Positions 1 through 8,006 of a stretch of 64,000 nucleotides of DNA are shown in pieces. Within the stretch, counting starts at the first letter, position 1. Every line of letters begins with the position of its first letter. The notes below the pieces were generated by a model. The model was not told the DNA's origin. It made no database searches and saw only the letters and a list, made by a program, of their open reading frames with translations. Made by a program: the position numbers and the translations under genes. The DNA is from Pseudomonas sp. 10-1B (GTDB taxonomy: Bacteria > Pseudomonadota > Gammaproteobacteria > Pseudomonadales > Pseudomonadaceae), in the NCBI RefSeq assembly GCF_000935045.1, contig NZ_JYKS01000005.1, positions 1 through 64,000 of the forward strand. Direction: 5' to 3'.

Positions 1-2020
1 CCACCACCTTGGCGATGCCGCTACTTTCGCCGATGTTGGCGAACACCTCGACGGCGTGGCCATCACGGGTGACGGCCGGCTCGAAGCGGTTGGCCCAGGC
101 GGCCTGCAAGCGCTGCTCGCGCAAGTCGCGCTCGGCCAGGGCACGTTGCAGTTCATCCGCCGGCGGTGCCACGCTGACCACGCCGCGCTGGCCATCGAGC
201 AGCAGCGGCGTGCCACTGTCCAGCAACAGTATCGCCGCCCCCGCCCCCACCACCGCCGGAATGCCCAGGGCACGGGCGACAATGGCGCTGTGGGCGGTGG
301 CGCCACCTTGGGCAGTGACAATGCCCGCGACCCGGCTGGGGTCTAGCCGAGCGACATCGGACGGGCCGACTTCGCTCATCACCAGTACGTAAGGTTGCTC
401 GGGCTCCACCTGGGCCCGCACACCACACAACTGCGCCAGTACCCTGCGGCCAATGTCACGCAGGTCGGCGGCGCGTTCGGCGAGCAAGGCGTCGTGCAAC
501 GATTCCTGCTGGCGGGCCGCCGCCTCGATCACCGCCATCCACGCCGCCGCAGCGCTTTCACCCTGGGCCAGGCGCTGCTCGACATCGTCGCTCAGGGCCG
601 GGTCGGCGAGCATTTCCTGATGGGTGACGAAAATTTCGCCAATGCCCTTGTCGCTGCGCTGGACCAAAACCTGCAGTTCGCCGTTCACACTCGCCATGGC
701 CTCGCGCAGCTTTTGCCGCTCCTGGGCGCACGACTCACCGCGCAGGGGGTAGTCGAATTCGCGTTCCACACACACATGCGCCGGGCCGCTGGCAATGCCG
801 GGGGCAGCGCCCACACCGTGAATACGGCTGCCGGCGGCGGGGGCCTGCAGCACTTCGGGCGCAGCGCTGGCGACAGCTGCGCTGCTCTGCGCCAGCGGTT
901 CCACCTCTTCACCCAGGCCCTGTTCGATGGCGGCCAGCAACACCGGCAAGGCATCGGCGGCGATACCTGGCTCGGCCAGCAGTTCCAGCGTCTGGCCACG
1001 GCGGGCGCCGAGGCTGAGCAGCTTGCTCAGGCTCTTTACCGACACCGCCGGCTGTGCACTGTCAACCAGGCGTACCCGGACTTCCCCCTCGAAGCCTTTG
1101 GCCAACTGCGCCAGCACCTTGGCCGGGCGGGCATGCAGGCCGTGCGGGTTGGCCAGCACGATACTCGCGCTGGGCCAGTCCAACGGCGCTTCGCCACCCA
1201 GCATTTGCAGTACCGCACGGCTGCTGGTGGCCTGGTAGAGCATCTGCCCACGGCCCTCGATCAGCACTTCGCACAAGCGTTCGAGCAAGGCCTGGTGCGC
1301 CGCGCCGAGGCTGGCCAGGCAGAACAGGCCGTTGAGCGGCTGGTCGCGGTAACGCAGCGGTTGCTGCGGGGTGATGAAGGCCAGGCCCGGCTGGCGCACC
1401 TGGCGCTCGCTGTGCAGCCACCACAGGCCCTCGCCCAACGGCAGCGGCTCGGCCTGCTGCAGCACGGCGGCAAAGCCACTGTCGACGCAGTCGGCACGCT
1501 GCAACAGGCGGGCACCGCGCCAGGCCAGCTCGTCGAAGTCTTCGGCCGGCAGGTTCAAACCGACCAGTTGGGCATCCAGCGCCAACTCCTGGGGTGCACC
1601 TTGCAAAAGCTTGAGCAGCGCCTCGGCGGAACTGGCCCGGCGCAAGGCTTCGGCCAGGTCTGTCTCGCCCAGGGCGCGGGTCAGCAGTTGCAGCAGGCGC
1701 AGGTGCTCGTCGGAACGGGCGGCGATACCGATGGCCAGGTAGACGATCTGGCCATCGCCCCAGTCCACCCCCTCGGGAAACTGCAGCAGGCGCACACCGG
1801 TGGCGTACACCAGGTCGCGGGTCTGCGGCGTGCCATGGGGGATGGCGATGCCCTGGCCAAGGAAGGTGGAGCCTTGCCCCTCGCGGGCCTGCAGCCCTTG
1901 CAGGTAACCCTCGGCGACCAGGCCGTCAGCGACCAGCCGGTCCGCCAACAGGCGCAATGCCTCGGCCTTGTCGGCGGCCTTCTGGCCCATGGCTATCTGC
2001 TCCTTGGCGAGCTCGAGCAT
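1..2020 (-). CDS. fruB: PTS fructose multiphosphoryl transfer protein FruB (EIIA-HPr-EI), 3' end outside the window
   Basis: Cytoplasmic phosphotransfer protein for fructose uptake. It passes phosphate from PEP through EI, HPr and EIIA to the membrane permease FruA, which would lie further left. Domains in order: EIIA-Fru (residues 1-143, phospho-His62 in IPHGTP), a linker, HPr (about 285-370, His296 in NPHGLHARPA), then EI (from about 400, active His577 in GGATAHSAIVAR). About 673 codons are present, so the C-terminal PEP-binding part of EI is missing. The ATG at 2020 is preceded by AAGGAGAAGGTC on the minus strand, a good ribosome-binding site. It is divergent from fruR, with a FruR operator between them. 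Confidence 0.95.
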   Translation of the reverse strand, partial: MLELAKEQIAMGQKAADKAEALRLLADRLVADGLVAEGYLQGLQAREGQGSTFLGQGIAIPHGTPQTRDLVYATGVRLLQFPEGVDWGDGQIVYLAIGIAARSDEHLRLLQLLTRALGETDLAEALRRASSAEALLKLLQGAPQELALDAQLVGLNLPAEDFDELAWRGARLLQRADCVDSGFAAVLQQAEPLPLGEGLWWLHSERQVRQPGLAFITPQQPLRYRDQPLNGLFCLASLGAAHQALLERLCEVLIEGRGQMLYQATSSRAVLQMLGGEAPLDWPSASIVLANPHGLHARPAKVLAQLAKGFEGEVRVRLVDSAQPAVSVKSLSKLLSLGARRGQTLELLAEPGIAADALPVLLAAIEQGLGEEVEPLAQSSAAVASAAPEVLQAPAAGSRIHGVGAAPGIASGPAHVCVEREFDYPLRGESCAQERQKLREAMASVNGELQVLVQRSDKGIGEIFVTHQEMLADPALSDDVEQRLAQGESAAAAWMAVIEAAARQQESLHDALLAERAADLRDIGRRVLAQLCGVRAQVEPEQPYVLVMSEVGPSDVARLDPSRVAGIVTAQGGATAHSAIVARALGIPAVVGAGAAILLLDSGTPLLLDGQRGVVSVAPPADELQRALAERDLREQRLQAAWANRFEPAVTRDGHAVEVFANIGESSGIAKVV

Positions 2021-2134
2021 GACCTTCTCCTTTTGCAGTTCCCGGTCGGGTACTGGAGTATTGTTGTGAAATTCACGTAAAGGGCCAGTTCAACAGCCTT
2101 GCACGGATGGCTGCCGAGGCAGAAAAATCGGCGG

Positions 2135-2148
2135 CTGAAACGTTTAAT
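2135..2148. promoter_or_regulatory. FruR/Cra operator between fruB and fruR
   Basis: The sequence CTGAAACGTTTAAT contains TGAAACGTTTAA, the reverse complement of TTAAACGTTTCA, which fits the Cra/FruR consensus and the operator described for P. putida FruR. It lies about 115 bp upstream of fruB and 157 bp upstream of fruR. Repression of fruB relieved by fructose-1-phosphate is the established model for this family. No second good copy was found in the 2021-2304 gap. A weaker GTGAAATTCAC palindrome lies at about 2066-2076. Confidence 0.8.
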
Positions 2149-2304
2149 CTGACCAGGCGGCCACGTTACTCGATAATCTGCCGAGGAAAAAGCCCCATCC
2201 TGTCGGACAATTGCGACAATGGTCGTCTGCGCGTGGCGCCAGTAGCGGGTCAAACTACCCGATCCGGCCCCACAACCAGCCCCGGTAATAACAAGGAAAA
2301 TTCG

Positions 2305-3300
2305 GTGAAACTCAGCGATATCGCCCGTCTGGCCGGTGTGTCCGTGACCACTGCCAGCTACGTCATCAATGGCAAGGCCGAACAACAGCGCATCAGCAGC
2401 AGCACCGTCGAGCGGGTGCGCGCGGTGGTCGAGGCCCACGGCTTCACACCCAACCCGCAGGCCGCTGGCCTGCGCAGCCGGCATACCCGCACCCTGGGCT
2501 TCATTCTCCCGGATCTGGAGAACCCCAGCTACGCCCGCATCGCCAAGCAACTCGAGCAAGGCGCCCGCGCCCGCGGCTACCAGTTGCTGATCGCCAGCAG
2601 CGACGACCAGCCCGACAGCGAGCGCCAGTTGCAGCAACTGTTCCGCGCCCGCCGTTGCGATGCGCTGTTCGTCGCCAGCTGCCTGCCTCCGGAAGATGAC
2701 AGCTACCGCGAACTGCAAGACAAAGGCCTGCCAGTGATCGCCATCGACCGGCGCCTGGACCCAGCGCATTTCTGCTCGGTGATCAGCGATGATCGCGACG
2801 CCAGCCGCCAACTGGCTGCCAGCCTGCTGAGCGCCGCCCCGCGCAGCATTGCGCTGATCGGTGCACGCCCCGAGCTGTCGGTCAGCCAGGCCCGTGCCGG
2901 CGGCTTCGACGAAGCCCTGCAAGGCTATACCGGCGACGTTCGCCGTTACCAGGGTGAAGCCTTCAGCCGCGCCTGCGGCCAGCGCCTGATGCAGCAATTG
3001 ATCGACGACCTGGGCGGCCTGCCGGATGCCCTGGTGACCACCTCGTACGTGCTGCTGCAAGGGGTGTTCGACACCCTGCAGGCGCGCCCTGCCGACTCGC
3101 GCCAACTGCAATTGGGCACCTTCGGCGACAACCAGTTGCTCGACTTCCTGCCGCTGCCGGTCAATGCCATGGCCCAGCAGCATGGCCTGATTGCCGCCAC
3201 CGCCCTGGAGCTGGCGCTGGCCGCGATCGAGGAGAAACGCTACGAACCCGGCGTGCATGCCGTCGGCCGCACCTTCAAGCAGCGCATCACGGCGGCCTGA
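2305..3300 (+). CDS. fruR: LacI-family fructose repressor FruR (Cra)
   Basis: A 331-residue regulator. The N-terminal LacI-type helix-turn-helix begins at residue 2 (KLSDIARLAGVSVTTASYV), followed by a hinge near residue 55 and a periplasmic-binding-protein-like effector domain containing LGFILPDLENPSYARI. The GTG at 2305 is chosen because it starts directly at the conserved KLSDIARLAGVS motif and has AAGGAAAA upstream. The frame stays open further upstream without homology. In pseudomonads this protein acts mainly as a local regulator of fructose uptake with fructose-1-phosphate as effector. It is followed 2 bp later by tatD, so the two may be co-transcribed. Confidence 0.95.
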   Translation: MKLSDIARLAGVSVTTASYVINGKAEQQRISSSTVERVRAVVEAHGFTPNPQAAGLRSRHTRTLGFILPDLENPSYARIAKQLEQGARARGYQLLIASSDDQPDSERQLQQLFRARRCDALFVASCLPPEDDSYRELQDKGLPVIAIDRRLDPAHFCSVISDDRDASRQLAASLLSAAPRSIALIGARPELSVSQARAGGFDEALQGYTGDVRRYQGEAFSRACGQRLMQQLIDDLGGLPDALVTTSYVLLQGVFDTLQARPADSRQLQLGTFGDNQLLDFLPLPVNAMAQQHGLIAATALELALAAIEEKRYEPGVHAVGRTFKQRITAA

Positions 3301-3302
3301 AC

Positions 3303-4079
3303 ATGCGCCTGATCGACACCCACACCCACCTGGACTTCCCCGACTTCGACGCCGACCGCCCGCGCCTGCTGGCCAACGCGGCGGCGCGCGGGGTGGAGCG
3401 GATGGTGGTGCTGGGGGTGTGCCAGGCGAATTTCCAGCGCGTGTGGGAGATGGCCTGCGCCGATCAGCGCCTGTTCGCCGCGCTGGGCTTGCACCCGATC
3501 TACCTCGACCAGCATCGCCCGGAGCACCTGGTGCAGTTGCGCCAGTGGCTCGGGCGCCTGCACGGCGACCCGCGGCTTTGCGCCGTGGGTGAATTCGGCC
3601 TGGACTACTACCTCGAAGACCTGGACAAGGTGCGCCAGCAGGCGCTGTTCGAAGCACAGCTGCAAATGGCCTGCGACTTCGCACTGCCCGCCCTGCTGCA
3701 CGTGCGCCGTAGCCATGCCCAGGTGATCGCCACGCTCAAGCGCTACAAGCCGGCGCGGGCGGGGGTGATCCATGCGTTCGCCGGCAGTTACGAAGAGGCA
3801 CGCGAATACATCAAGCTTGGCTTCCGCCTCGGCTTGGGCGGCGCGGGGACCTGGCCGCAAGCCCTGCGCCTGCGCAAGACCATCCCGCGCTTGCCGCTGG
3901 AGAGCATCGTGCTGGAGACCGACTCGCCAGACATGGCACCGGCGATGTTTGCCGGCGAGCGCAACAGCCCCGAGCACCTGCCAGCGATTGCCGAAGCGCT
4001 GGCGCAGTTGATGGGCATCGAGGCCGAGACACTGGCGGAGGCCAGCAGCCGCAATGCCTGTGAGGTCTTTGGCTGGTAG
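3303..4079 (+). CDS. TatD-family metal-dependent hydrolase (DNase)
   Basis: A 258-residue TIM-barrel amidohydrolase. The N-terminal metal motif THTHLD (His7, His9), the central VGEFGLDYY glutamate, the histidine of LLHVRRSH and the C-terminal ETDSPDM aspartate are all present, as expected for TatD/YcfH 3'-5' exonucleases acting in DNA repair or RNA turnover. It starts 2 bp after fruR and ends 3 bp before the end of a convergent chemoreceptor gene. The fruR-tatD linkage is common in Pseudomonas. The exact substrate is not visible from sequence. Confidence 0.92.
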   Translation: MRLIDTHTHLDFPDFDADRPRLLANAAARGVERMVVLGVCQANFQRVWEMACADQRLFAALGLHPIYLDQHRPEHLVQLRQWLGRLHGDPRLCAVGEFGLDYYLEDLDKVRQQALFEAQLQMACDFALPALLHVRRSHAQVIATLKRYKPARAGVIHAFAGSYEEAREYIKLGFRLGLGGAGTWPQALRLRKTIPRLPLESIVLETDSPDMAPAMFAGERNSPEHLPAIAEALAQLMGIEAETLAEASSRNACEVFGW

Positions 4080-4082
4080 TAC

Positions 4083-6095
4083 CTAGACCTTGAACGCCCC
4101 GATCAAGCGCTTCAACTCCACCACCTGAACCGACAACGCCCGGCTGGCATCCTCGGCCTGGCAAGCGCCTTGGGTGGTGTCCTGCGCCGCCCGGTTGATC
4201 GCGACGATGTTCTGGTCAATGTCATGCGCCACCGCGGTCTGCTGCTCGACTGCCGCGGCAATCTGCTGGTTCTGCTCGACGATCCCGCCCACTGCGCCCA
4301 GGATATTGCCCAGCGCCTGTTGCACCTGGCGCGCTTCATCGACGGTTCCCGCGGCCATCTGATGGCTGCTGCCCATTGCCTGCACGGCCACCTCCACGCC
4401 TTCGCGCAGGCGCTGGATCATCTGCGCGATCTGCGCCGTCGAGTCCTGGGTACGCTTGGCCAAGGTGCGCACTTCATCAGCTACCACGGCAAACCCACGC
4501 CCCTGCTCGCCGGCCCTCGCCGCTTCGATGGCCGCGTTGAGCGCCAGTAGGTTGGTCTGCTCGGCGATGCTGCGAATCACCTCGAGCACCTGGCCAATCG
4601 CCTGGCTGTCGTCTGCCAGCCGGTTGATCGCCAGCACGGTCTGGTCGATTTCCGCGGCCAGGCGGCCGATGCTGCCCTGTTGGTTTTCCACCAGCGTACG
4701 GCCATTGGCACTCTCGTGATTGACCTGCTGCGCACCATCGGCGGCCAGCGTGGCGCTGCGCGCTACCTCCAGCGCGGTAGCGCTCATCTGGTTCATCGCC
4801 GTGGCCACCTGTTCGATCTGTTCCCGCTGGCCACTGACCGCCTGGTTGCTGCGCATCGACACCGCCAGCACCTGCCCGGCCTGCTCCTCGACCGCCATCA
4901 CAGTGCGCCCGACCTGGTCGATCAGGCCACGGATACGCCGCACGGTTTCGCTGAACCCCTGCCCCAGCTCGCCCAGTTCATCGCGGCTGTGCGCGGTGAA
5001 GCTGACCGTCATGTCGCCAGCCGCAACCTTGTCCATGGCACCGCCCAGCTCACGCAAGGAGGCCCGGGTCGAGACATAGAAGCCTGCATAGAGGTACAGG
5101 ATCAGCGCCAGGACACCGGCCAACACCGCCCCCAAGGCGAACATGCGCAGGCGCTGCTCGGCAAGCCGCTCCTGCAGCTGCTCCTGCAGGTGCGTAAGCA
5201 CTGCGTCGTTCAGGCGGTAGGTCTGCGCCATCAGCTCACTGACCTGCTGATAGAAGGTTGGCCAGGGCATATCGAGGGTTTCCGCCACCACCACCTGCTC
5301 TTCGAACAAGGACGCGGCCTGCCTGACCGTCGCCTGGCTGGTCTCGGCCACCCCCGCCAAGCCGGCCTTGGCCCCAGGCGCCGTGGCCATGACATCGTCC
5401 AGCCGCAGGGCATAGTCCGCCGCCAGGCGCTCAAGGCGTTGCAGCAAGTCTTCGAAACGGGCACTGGCAGAGGAATCGAGGAAGCCCCGTCCCAGCGCAA
5501 CGGCGCCCATTGCCCGGCCCTCGCCCAACACCTGCGTGACCTGTGCCGTGCTCACCCCGAGCAGTTCACTGAACTGGCGCACCGAGGCTTGGCTGTCCTG
5601 GCTCAAGCCGGACTGGCTCACCACCTGTTTGCCCAGCATCTGGGCCTGGACCAGTAACTTATCGAACAGGGCCACCTTGGCCTGCAGCGACGATTCCGCC
5701 CGCGCGCTGGTAAACGCCCCCGCCAATTCATCGAGCTTGCCTTGCGGTACCGACACGCCCCCCTGCAGCGTCTGCAACTGCGCCTGGACTTTGTCCTGCA
5801 ACGCCGCGATACGCGCCTCCAGGTCACCTGCCTGGCCCGACTGGCCAAGCACGGCGTTGATCTGCAACAGGTTGCCAAGCGACTCCAGGTCGGCGCGCAG
5901 GATCAAGCTGTCCCCCAGCGGGCCAATGCCCTGCAGTTCAGCGCGGGTGACATGAAATTGCTGCAAGGCATCACGCATCAGATAAATGCTGGTGGCGAGC
6001 ATGGGCAGGAAGAACAGGATGCTGATCAGGCTGAACTTCTTGCCGAAGCTCAGCCGATTCATCAATGCGATGGCCGGATAGAGCAAATGCTTCAC
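4083..6095 (-). CDS. Methyl-accepting chemotaxis protein with large periplasmic sensor
   Basis: A chemoreceptor of about 670 residues. It has an N-terminal membrane helix ([19 protein letters not shown]), a periplasmic helical sensor of about 270-290 residues, a second membrane helix near 320-345 ([20 protein letters not shown]), a HAMP region, and a cytoplasmic signalling domain with the hairpin tip [20 protein letters not shown]. The sensor size would suit a helical bimodular (HBM) domain, but no ligand can be assigned. The GTG at 6095 is preferred over an upstream in-frame GTG at 6137 because GGAGG sits 6 bp before it. It is convergent with tatD. Confidence 0.93.
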   Translation of the reverse strand: MKHLLYPAIALMNRLSFGKKFSLISILFFLPMLATSIYLMRDALQQFHVTRAELQGIGPLGDSLILRADLESLGNLLQINAVLGQSGQAGDLEARIAALQDKVQAQLQTLQGGVSVPQGKLDELAGAFTSARAESSLQAKVALFDKLLVQAQMLGKQVVSQSGLSQDSQASVRQFSELLGVSTAQVTQVLGEGRAMGAVALGRGFLDSSASARFEDLLQRLERLAADYALRLDDVMATAPGAKAGLAGVAETSQATVRQAASLFEEQVVVAETLDMPWPTFYQQVSELMAQTYRLNDAVLTHLQEQLQERLAEQRLRMFALGAVLAGVLALILYLYAGFYVSTRASLRELGGAMDKVAAGDMTVSFTAHSRDELGELGQGFSETVRRIRGLIDQVGRTVMAVEEQAGQVLAVSMRSNQAVSGQREQIEQVATAMNQMSATALEVARSATLAADGAQQVNHESANGRTLVENQQGSIGRLAAEIDQTVLAINRLADDSQAIGQVLEVIRSIAEQTNLLALNAAIEAARAGEQGRGFAVVADEVRTLAKRTQDSTAQIAQMIQRLREGVEVAVQAMGSSHQMAAGTVDEARQVQQALGNILGAVGGIVEQNQQIAAAVEQQTAVAHDIDQNIVAINRAAQDTTQGACQAEDASRALSVQVVELKRLIGAFKV

Positions 6096-6519
6096 GGGGC
6101 ACCTCCATGGATTCTTGTTGTTCTGCAGAGATAGCACTAGGCCATTTGTATAGCGCAGATCGAATCGGAGGTTTGTAACTTAACGTTAACCGCTGCCCGC
6201 GAATGGGCTCAGACCAGTACCGTTCACAGGGCAGCAGCCTGCGCTGGCTGTGGGAGCGGGCATGTCGAGGCTTCGAACCGCCGCGAAGAATCCAACGCGG
6301 TGGCTGGCACCGGCTATGCCGGTGTTCGCGGGCAAGCCCGCTCCCACAGGGACCGCGTATTTCCATAGCTCAGCGCCAAACCTGTGGGAGCGGGCGTGCC
6401 CGCGAAGGGCCGCAGAGCGGCCCCAAATTGCTTAACTGACTGGCATTAGGGCAAGCCCGCTCCCACAAGGCCCCTGCTAAATCAATCAGTTGTTCTATGA
6501 GAACGTGCTTGGTCTCGCA
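6096..6519. repeat. Gene-free stretch with four REP units
   Basis: About 420 bp between the chemoreceptor start and the ampE end. REP cores with the GTGGGAGCGGGC arm, or its complement, occur near 6250-6268, 6327-6350, 6382-6407 and 6449-6470. The middle pair faces inward and forms a REPIN-like hairpin. A half-copy of the IS4-ended miniature element (right end at 6448) is fused to this cluster and listed separately. No open reading frame here looks genuine. The chemoreceptor promoter should lie near 6100-6200, but no strong -35/-10 pair stands out. Confidence 0.8.
6408..6448. mobile_element. Right-end fragment of the IS4-ended miniature element
   Basis: The sequence from GGGCCGC to TTGCTTAACTGACTGGCATTA matches the right end of the two complete elements at 11281-11457 and 63004-63179, with small changes. 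The matching left end (TAATGCCAGTCAG) is absent upstream, and the REP arms next to it are of the GCGGGC class rather than the CCAGCT class in the complete copies. It is therefore a truncated or recombined copy. Confidence 0.6.
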
Positions 6520-7350
6520 TCAGACCAGTACCGTCCACAGGGCAAACCCGGCATACCACAGCACCGCACAGCGCAGCAGCAGCTCCCACAGGCTGTCCAG
6601 CCGCCCCAGCCCGCGCTGGTTGTCTTCTTCTTCGGGAATGTCATCGGCAATGCGCCCGACCCTGGCCACCAGGTGCCCGGCGCTGATGTGCCAGTTGAGC
6701 AACTCGTGCAGCATCACCCGCATTACCGCCACGAAGTTGCCAACCAGTGCAAAACTCAATGCCAGCACGCGTACCGGCAACCAGTCCATGATGTGCCGCA
6801 GCTGTTCGGCACGGGCCTTCAACGCCGGCTGCTTGCTGTGCTCGCCGCACAACGCCAGCAGCCGATAGGCCAGGGCGGCCCCCGGGCCCAGCACGAAGTA
6901 CCAGAAGATCACCGCGAAAAAGCCCTGGTACACCTGCCACAGCAAGTTACCCTGCACCCGCACCAGCAGGCTGTGCGGTTCATCGGCCACCAGGCCCAGG
7001 TCACGCTCGGCCACATGCAGCGCCGCCTGGTCGTCACCACGCCGCCAAGCATCGCGGAACGGCCCCAGCGATGCCTTGGCATCGCCGCGGCCCAGGCTGT
7101 AGACCAGTACCAGCAGGTGCACCGGCAAGGCCAGCAGGCCATACGCCACCGGCTCCAGCACATGCAGCAGCAACACCAGCAGCGCTACCGGTGCCAAGAC
7201 CAGGATGGCCAGCGTCCACCAGGGGTGCACCTTGCCACTGCGCTCCAGGCGTACCAGTTCGCCGAGGAAGAACCCATCGCGCTGCACCTGATGGCGCAGG
7301 GCCGAGAACTTCTCGACCCACAGCGCCAGCAACAACACCAGAAAACTCAT
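6520..7350 (-). CDS. ampE: Regulatory signalling modulator protein AmpE
   Basis: A 276-residue integral membrane protein with hydrophobic stretches near residues 1-12, 45-90, 140-165 and 195-215 and at the C-terminus. Sequence and position match AmpE, the partner of AmpD in the ampDE operon that tunes AmpC beta-lactamase induction through cell-wall recycling. Its biochemical role is unsettled. The ATG at 7350 overlaps the ampD stop by 4 bp (ATGA), so translation is probably coupled. Downstream is a REP-rich intergenic region. Confidence 0.9.
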   Translation of the reverse strand: MSFLVLLLALWVEKFSALRHQVQRDGFFLGELVRLERSGKVHPWWTLAILVLAPVALLVLLLHVLEPVAYGLLALPVHLLVLVYSLGRGDAKASLGPFRDAWRRGDDQAALHVAERDLGLVADEPHSLLVRVQGNLLWQVYQGFFAVIFWYFVLGPGAALAYRLLALCGEHSKQPALKARAEQLRHIMDWLPVRVLALSFALVGNFVAVMRVMLHELLNWHISAGHLVARVGRIADDIPEEEDNQRGLGRLDSLWELLLRCAVLWYAGFALWTVLV

Positions 7351-7919
7351 GCCTTGTCCTCGTTGTGCTGCAGCGCTTCACGGTAGCGCGACCAGTCGAA
7401 GGCCGGGCCCGGGTCGGTCTTGCGTTGCGGGGCTATGTCGCTATGGCCCTGGATCCGGTGCAGGTCGATGGCCGGCCAGGCGCCGCGGATGTGCCGGGTG
7501 AGTTGCTCCAGCACCGCGTACTGGGCATCGGTATAGGGCAGGTCGTCGGTACCCTCCAGCTCGATGCCGATGGAGAAATCGTTGCAGCCTTCGCGCCCGT
7601 CGAAGCACGACACCCCGGCGTGCCAGGCACGGTCGAGCAACGACACGAACTGGGTCACTGCACCATCACGCTCGACGAACAGGTGCGCCGACACAGTCAG
7701 GTGGTTGATGCTGGCGAAGTAAGGGTGTTCGTTGGGGTCCAGGCGATTCTGGAAGAATTGCTGAACCTTGCCCGTACCGAAGCAGGCCGGCGGCAGGCTG
7801 ATGTTGTGGATCACCAGCAACGAGATCGATTCGCCTTCGGGGCGGGCATTGAAGTTCGGCGAAGGGCAGTGGGTGATTCCGATTCCGTGGAACCAGCCAG
7901 TGGCACGGTCCAATTGCAT
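7347..7919 (-). CDS. ampD: 1,6-anhydro-N-acetylmuramyl-L-alanine amidase AmpD
   Basis: A 190-residue cytoplasmic zinc amidase that removes the peptide from anhydro-muropeptides during peptidoglycan recycling. Its loss derepresses AmpC in relatives. Zinc ligands are visible in LVIHNISLP (His), in GHSDIAPQRKTDPG (His) and in the following Asp. The start at MQLDRATGW (7919) gives the normal family length and opens with the conserved segment. An upstream in-frame ATG at 7952 would add 11 unconserved residues. It is the first gene of ampDE and lies 87 bp downstream of the DUF1631 gene on the same strand. Confidence 0.94.
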   Translation of the reverse strand: MQLDRATGWFHGIGITHCPSPNFNARPEGESISLLVIHNISLPPACFGTGKVQQFFQNRLDPNEHPYFASINHLTVSAHLFVERDGAVTQFVSLLDRAWHAGVSCFDGREGCNDFSIGIELEGTDDLPYTDAQYAVLEQLTRHIRGAWPAIDLHRIQGHSDIAPQRKTDPGPAFDWSRYREALQHNEDKA

Positions 7920-8006
7920 GGGGCAAATCCTGAAACGCCGTGAACAGAGCAACAGTATGCCTTGCCGCCAACGCCGTTTGCATGTGAATGATTGTAATGT
8001 TGCCTC

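Noticed and set aside
395-2080. Long open frame on the plus strand opposite fruB
   Set aside because: It is the antisense shadow of a high-GC gene. The minus strand encodes a clear EIIA-HPr-EI protein with all active-site histidines.
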